A stretch of 7,112 bases of DNA from Nitrospiria bacterium. GTDB lineage: Bacteria; Nitrospirota; CAKKRA01; 9FT-COMBO-42-15. The number at the start of each line of letters is the position of its first letter. Within the stretch, counting starts at the first letter, position 1. Under the pieces are notes generated by a model, which worked only from the letters and a program-made list of their open reading frames with translations, searched no databases and had not been told where the DNA came from. Positions 5,998 to 7,112 of this stretch are shown here, in pieces. The translations under genes were made by a program, and so were the position numbers. The stretch spans positions 1 to 7,112 of the forward strand of contig CAKKST010000329.1 in the NCBI GenBank assembly GCA_919903585.1, in the 5' to 3' direction.

Positions 5998-6348
5998 ATG
6001 ACAACACTTTTAGTTATGGTACACATAGTGATGAGCATCGTGCTGATACTAATTGTCCTTCTTCAGGCAGGGAAGGGCGCTGATGTTGGCGCGGCCTTTG
6101 GCGGCGGTTCAAGCCACACCGTGTTTGGAAGCCGCGGGGCAGGGACATTCCTAAGCAGGCTTACAGCAGCGGCAGCAATAATATTTATGCTTACATCCCT
6201 AAGCCTTGCATATCTATCAAGGGAGCGGACAGCCTCTTCAGTGGTGGATACGATGAAACAGAAGGGGTCACAAACAGCCCCTGCTGAAAAACCTGCCCAG
6301 CAGCCATCTGCTGCCCCAGAAGGTCAGCCCGAAGGTCAAAAGAAGTAG
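5998..6348 (+). CDS. secG: SecG subunit of the SecYEG protein-export channel
   Basis: SecG is the small inner-membrane subunit that assists SecYE and SecA in moving proteins across the membrane. The 116-residue product has the family layout. Helix 1 is at about 3-22, ending in IVLLQAGKGADVG (19-31). The conserved glycine-rich loop AAFGGGSSHTVFGSRGAGTF (32-51) and LSRLTAA follow, and helix 2 is at about 55-74. A charged and Pro/Gln/Ala-rich tail (about 90-116, with repeated EGQ) ends in lysines; such low-complexity tails are common and vary. It has its own promoter and ribosome site and is not preceded by tpiA, its frequent neighbour. The gene looks intact. Confidence 0.95.
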   Translation: MTTLLVMVHIVMSIVLILIVLLQAGKGADVGAAFGGGSSHTVFGSRGAGTFLSRLTAAAAIIFMLTSLSLAYLSRERTASSVVDTMKQKGSQTAPAEKPAQQPSAAPEGQPEGQKK

Positions 6349-6375
6349 TTTTTTTAAAAAATGGGCAAAAAGCTA

Positions 6376-6404
6376 TTGACAAGGGGGGAAATATAGTATA
6401 AACT
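6376..6404 (+). promoter_or_regulatory. Strong promoter with no evident gene downstream
   Basis: A perfect -35 TTGACA (6376-6381), a 17-bp spacer and TAAACT (6399-6404) follow secG by 27 bp; an overlapping TATAAA (6397-6402) gives a 15-bp alternative. It points right, into a stretch with no supported coding region. Confidence 0.6.
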
Positions 6405-6433
6405 TTAATTCCAAGAGATTAAAGTGACCCTTT

Positions 6434-6475
6434 TATTTAAATATCTGGCAATAATCCTGCAATTCTATTTAAATA
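6434..6475. repeat. Two TATTTAAATA palindromes 32 bp apart
   Basis: The 10-bp palindrome TATTTAAATA occurs exactly at 6434-6443 and 6466-6475, just after the orphan promoter. The distance is about three helical turns. It could be a pair of operator sites or simply chance in A/T-rich DNA. Confidence 0.35.
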
Positions 6476-6484
6476 ACATTAATT

Positions 6485-6493
6485 TAAGGATAA
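6485..6493. repeat. Left target-site duplication of the MITE-like element
   Basis: TAAGGATAA here is identical to 6646-6654 on the other side of the element. Removing one copy and the element restores a continuous purine-rich sequence. Confidence 0.8.
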
Positions 6494-6645
6494 GGAGGCT
6501 CTTGCAAAAGTCCCAATTCTGTCATTCCCGCAGAGTTTCTGAGCGGGAATCTGGTTCTAAGTGCTTGAAAAACCATATCCGTCCCCGAATGTTTTTATCG
6601 GGGATAAAAGCATTCGGGGATGACAAACAGTTTTGCAAGAGCCTC
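6494..6645. mobile_element. MITE-like element, ~152 bp, with 15-bp terminal inverted repeats
   Basis: GAGGCTCTTGCAAAA (6495-6509) and its exact reverse complement (6631-6645) bound the element. Exact 9-bp copies of TAAGGATAA flank it at 6485-6493 and 6646-6654, a target duplication; one extra G (6494) belongs to the element or is a small edge change. The interior has two hairpins: ATTCCCGC/GCGGGAAT (6524-6531 with 6543-6550), and an 18-bp stem with one G-T pair (6582-6599 with 6603-6620). It has no coding capacity, so it must have been moved by a transposase supplied elsewhere. The transposase family cannot be named from this alone. Confidence 0.85.
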
Positions 6646-6654
6646 TAAGGATAA
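6646..6654. repeat. Right target-site duplication of the MITE-like element
   Basis: TAAGGATAA directly follows the right inverted end of the element and matches the left copy exactly. Confidence 0.8.
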
Positions 6655-6658
6655 AGAA

Positions 6659-6686
6659 GGAAACCTGCAAGATTTCCAGTCTTTTT
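6659..6686 (+). terminator. Weak terminator-like hairpin
   Basis: GGAAA (6659-6663) can pair with TTTCC (6673-6677), with one further inner C-G pair, and TTTTT follows at 6682-6686. The stem is short and A/T-rich, so this is only a possible end for a transcript from the promoter at 6376. Confidence 0.25.
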
Positions 6687-6777
6687 AAATCAATTTAATA
6701 TTAAACCAATATTTAGCGAGGTAAATTTTTAGTGTGTGCCGTCCTGTATTAATTGAAGCTCCGAAAAATTTTAGTAG

Positions 6778-6797
6778 GGGCGCTTCATGAAACGCCC
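6778..6797. repeat. Small REP-like hairpin
   Basis: GGGCG (6778-6782) pairs with CGCCC (6793-6797) around an inner palindrome TTCATGAA. It is preceded by TAGTAG. It resembles short dispersed intergenic palindromes; there is no T-run. Confidence 0.45.
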
Positions 6798-6955
6798 GTT
6801 CACGCACTTCACACCTGCTAAAATCCAGTGGGTACGGATTGTAACCAAAGGATAAAAATATTATATTCAGATTAATTTATGTTAAATAAATTTCCCCCCT
6901 GCTTAATACCCCCGATAGAACCATTCGAGGGCGGGCATGCAGGGGCAGGCTCTAA

Positions 6956-7056
6956 CCCCTCTTTGCTAAAGAGGGGAAACACACCCCTTAATCCCCTCTT
7001 GATAGAGGGGAAAGCTCCCCCTTTGAAACCTGTCTGCCGACAGGCAGGAAGGGGGA
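6956..7056. repeat. Cluster of three G/C-rich hairpins (dispersed repeat)
   Basis: Three palindromes follow one another. CCCCTCTTT/AAAGAGGGG (6956-6976) has a 3-base loop. CCCCTCT/AGAGGGG (6993-7010) has a 4-base loop. TCCCCCTT/AAGGGGGA (7016-7023 with 7049-7056) encloses CCTGTCTG/CAGGCAGG around CCGA (7029-7048, one G-T pair). The first two are near copies of each other. The pattern is that of a dispersed intergenic repeat family rather than a terminator, as no T-run follows. Confidence 0.7.
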
Positions 7057-7112
7057 CACAGGGGGATTTTATAAATATCAAGTTCAATGTAGTCATACTA
7101 ATCTTCTTCTTA

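Larger units (their letters stand above)
6655..6955. other. Gene-free A/T-rich stretch right of the MITE-like element
   Basis: I see no supported coding region on either strand. It holds the weak terminator-like hairpin and the small REP-like hairpin, and is otherwise A/T-rich spacer grading into C-rich repeat sequence after about 6890. Confidence 0.5.

Noticed and set aside
6349..6361. Terminator right after secG
   Set aside because: There is a T-run followed by an A-run but no G/C stem, so it is not a convincing intrinsic terminator.
6424..6648. 74-codon plus-strand frame after secG
   Set aside because: It begins in A/T-rich leader and then translates the MITE-like element; the protein is a by-product of the repeat.
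6872..7096. 74-codon minus-strand frame at the right end
   Set aside because: It is the translation of the three-hairpin repeat cluster, with a low-complexity Gly/Pro/Lys pattern and no ribosome site.

Overview
This window looks like chromosomal DNA from a Gram-negative-type environmental bacterium. The dispersed palindromic repeats and the gene mix would suit a Nitrospirota or deltaproteobacterial-type genome, but no gene here fixes the taxon. It falls into three parts: a decayed defence/accessory island (1 to about 3540), a conserved housekeeping block (about 3548 to 6348), and a gene-poor, repeat-rich tail (6349 to 7112).

The island is read right to left on the minus strand. It starts with a wrecked type I restriction-modification methyltransferase gene (hsdM) that keeps only the first ~40 and last ~56 codons, joined out of frame. 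Next comes a YhcG/DUF1016-type PDDEXK nuclease whose C-terminal tail is replaced by out-of-frame sequence. A UvrD-like helicase follows; it has lost the N-terminal NERD nuclease domain its family usually carries. The last gene is the N-terminal part of a Fic protein that runs off the left edge. The nuclease and helicase genes are the two sides of one deletion: the end of yhcG and the start of the NERD-helicase gene are gone, and the surviving parts are fused near 2027-2058. Between hsdM and yhcG lies the most unusual non-coding signal: TTTACTTT/AAAGTAAA octamers in strictly alternating orientation with a 40-bp period, which looks like an operator array.

The housekeeping block has a two-gene minus-strand operon: an M20-family amidohydrolase and, overlapping its stop codon by ATGA, anhydro-N-acetylmuramic acid kinase (anmK), an enzyme of cell-wall sugar recycling. 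Divergent from it is secG, the small subunit of the SecYEG translocon, with its own promoter. The amidohydrolase promoter sits so close to its ATG that the mRNA may be leaderless.

The right-hand tail holds no convincing gene. It contains a good sigma70-type promoter with nothing evident to transcribe, a ~152-bp MITE-like element with perfect 15-bp inverted ends and an exact 9-bp target duplication, and a cluster of three G/C-rich hairpins. These are nuclease-like or defence genes and mobile repeats around a conserved core, with two independent internal deletions in the island. Assembly error is the main alternative explanation for those two joins.
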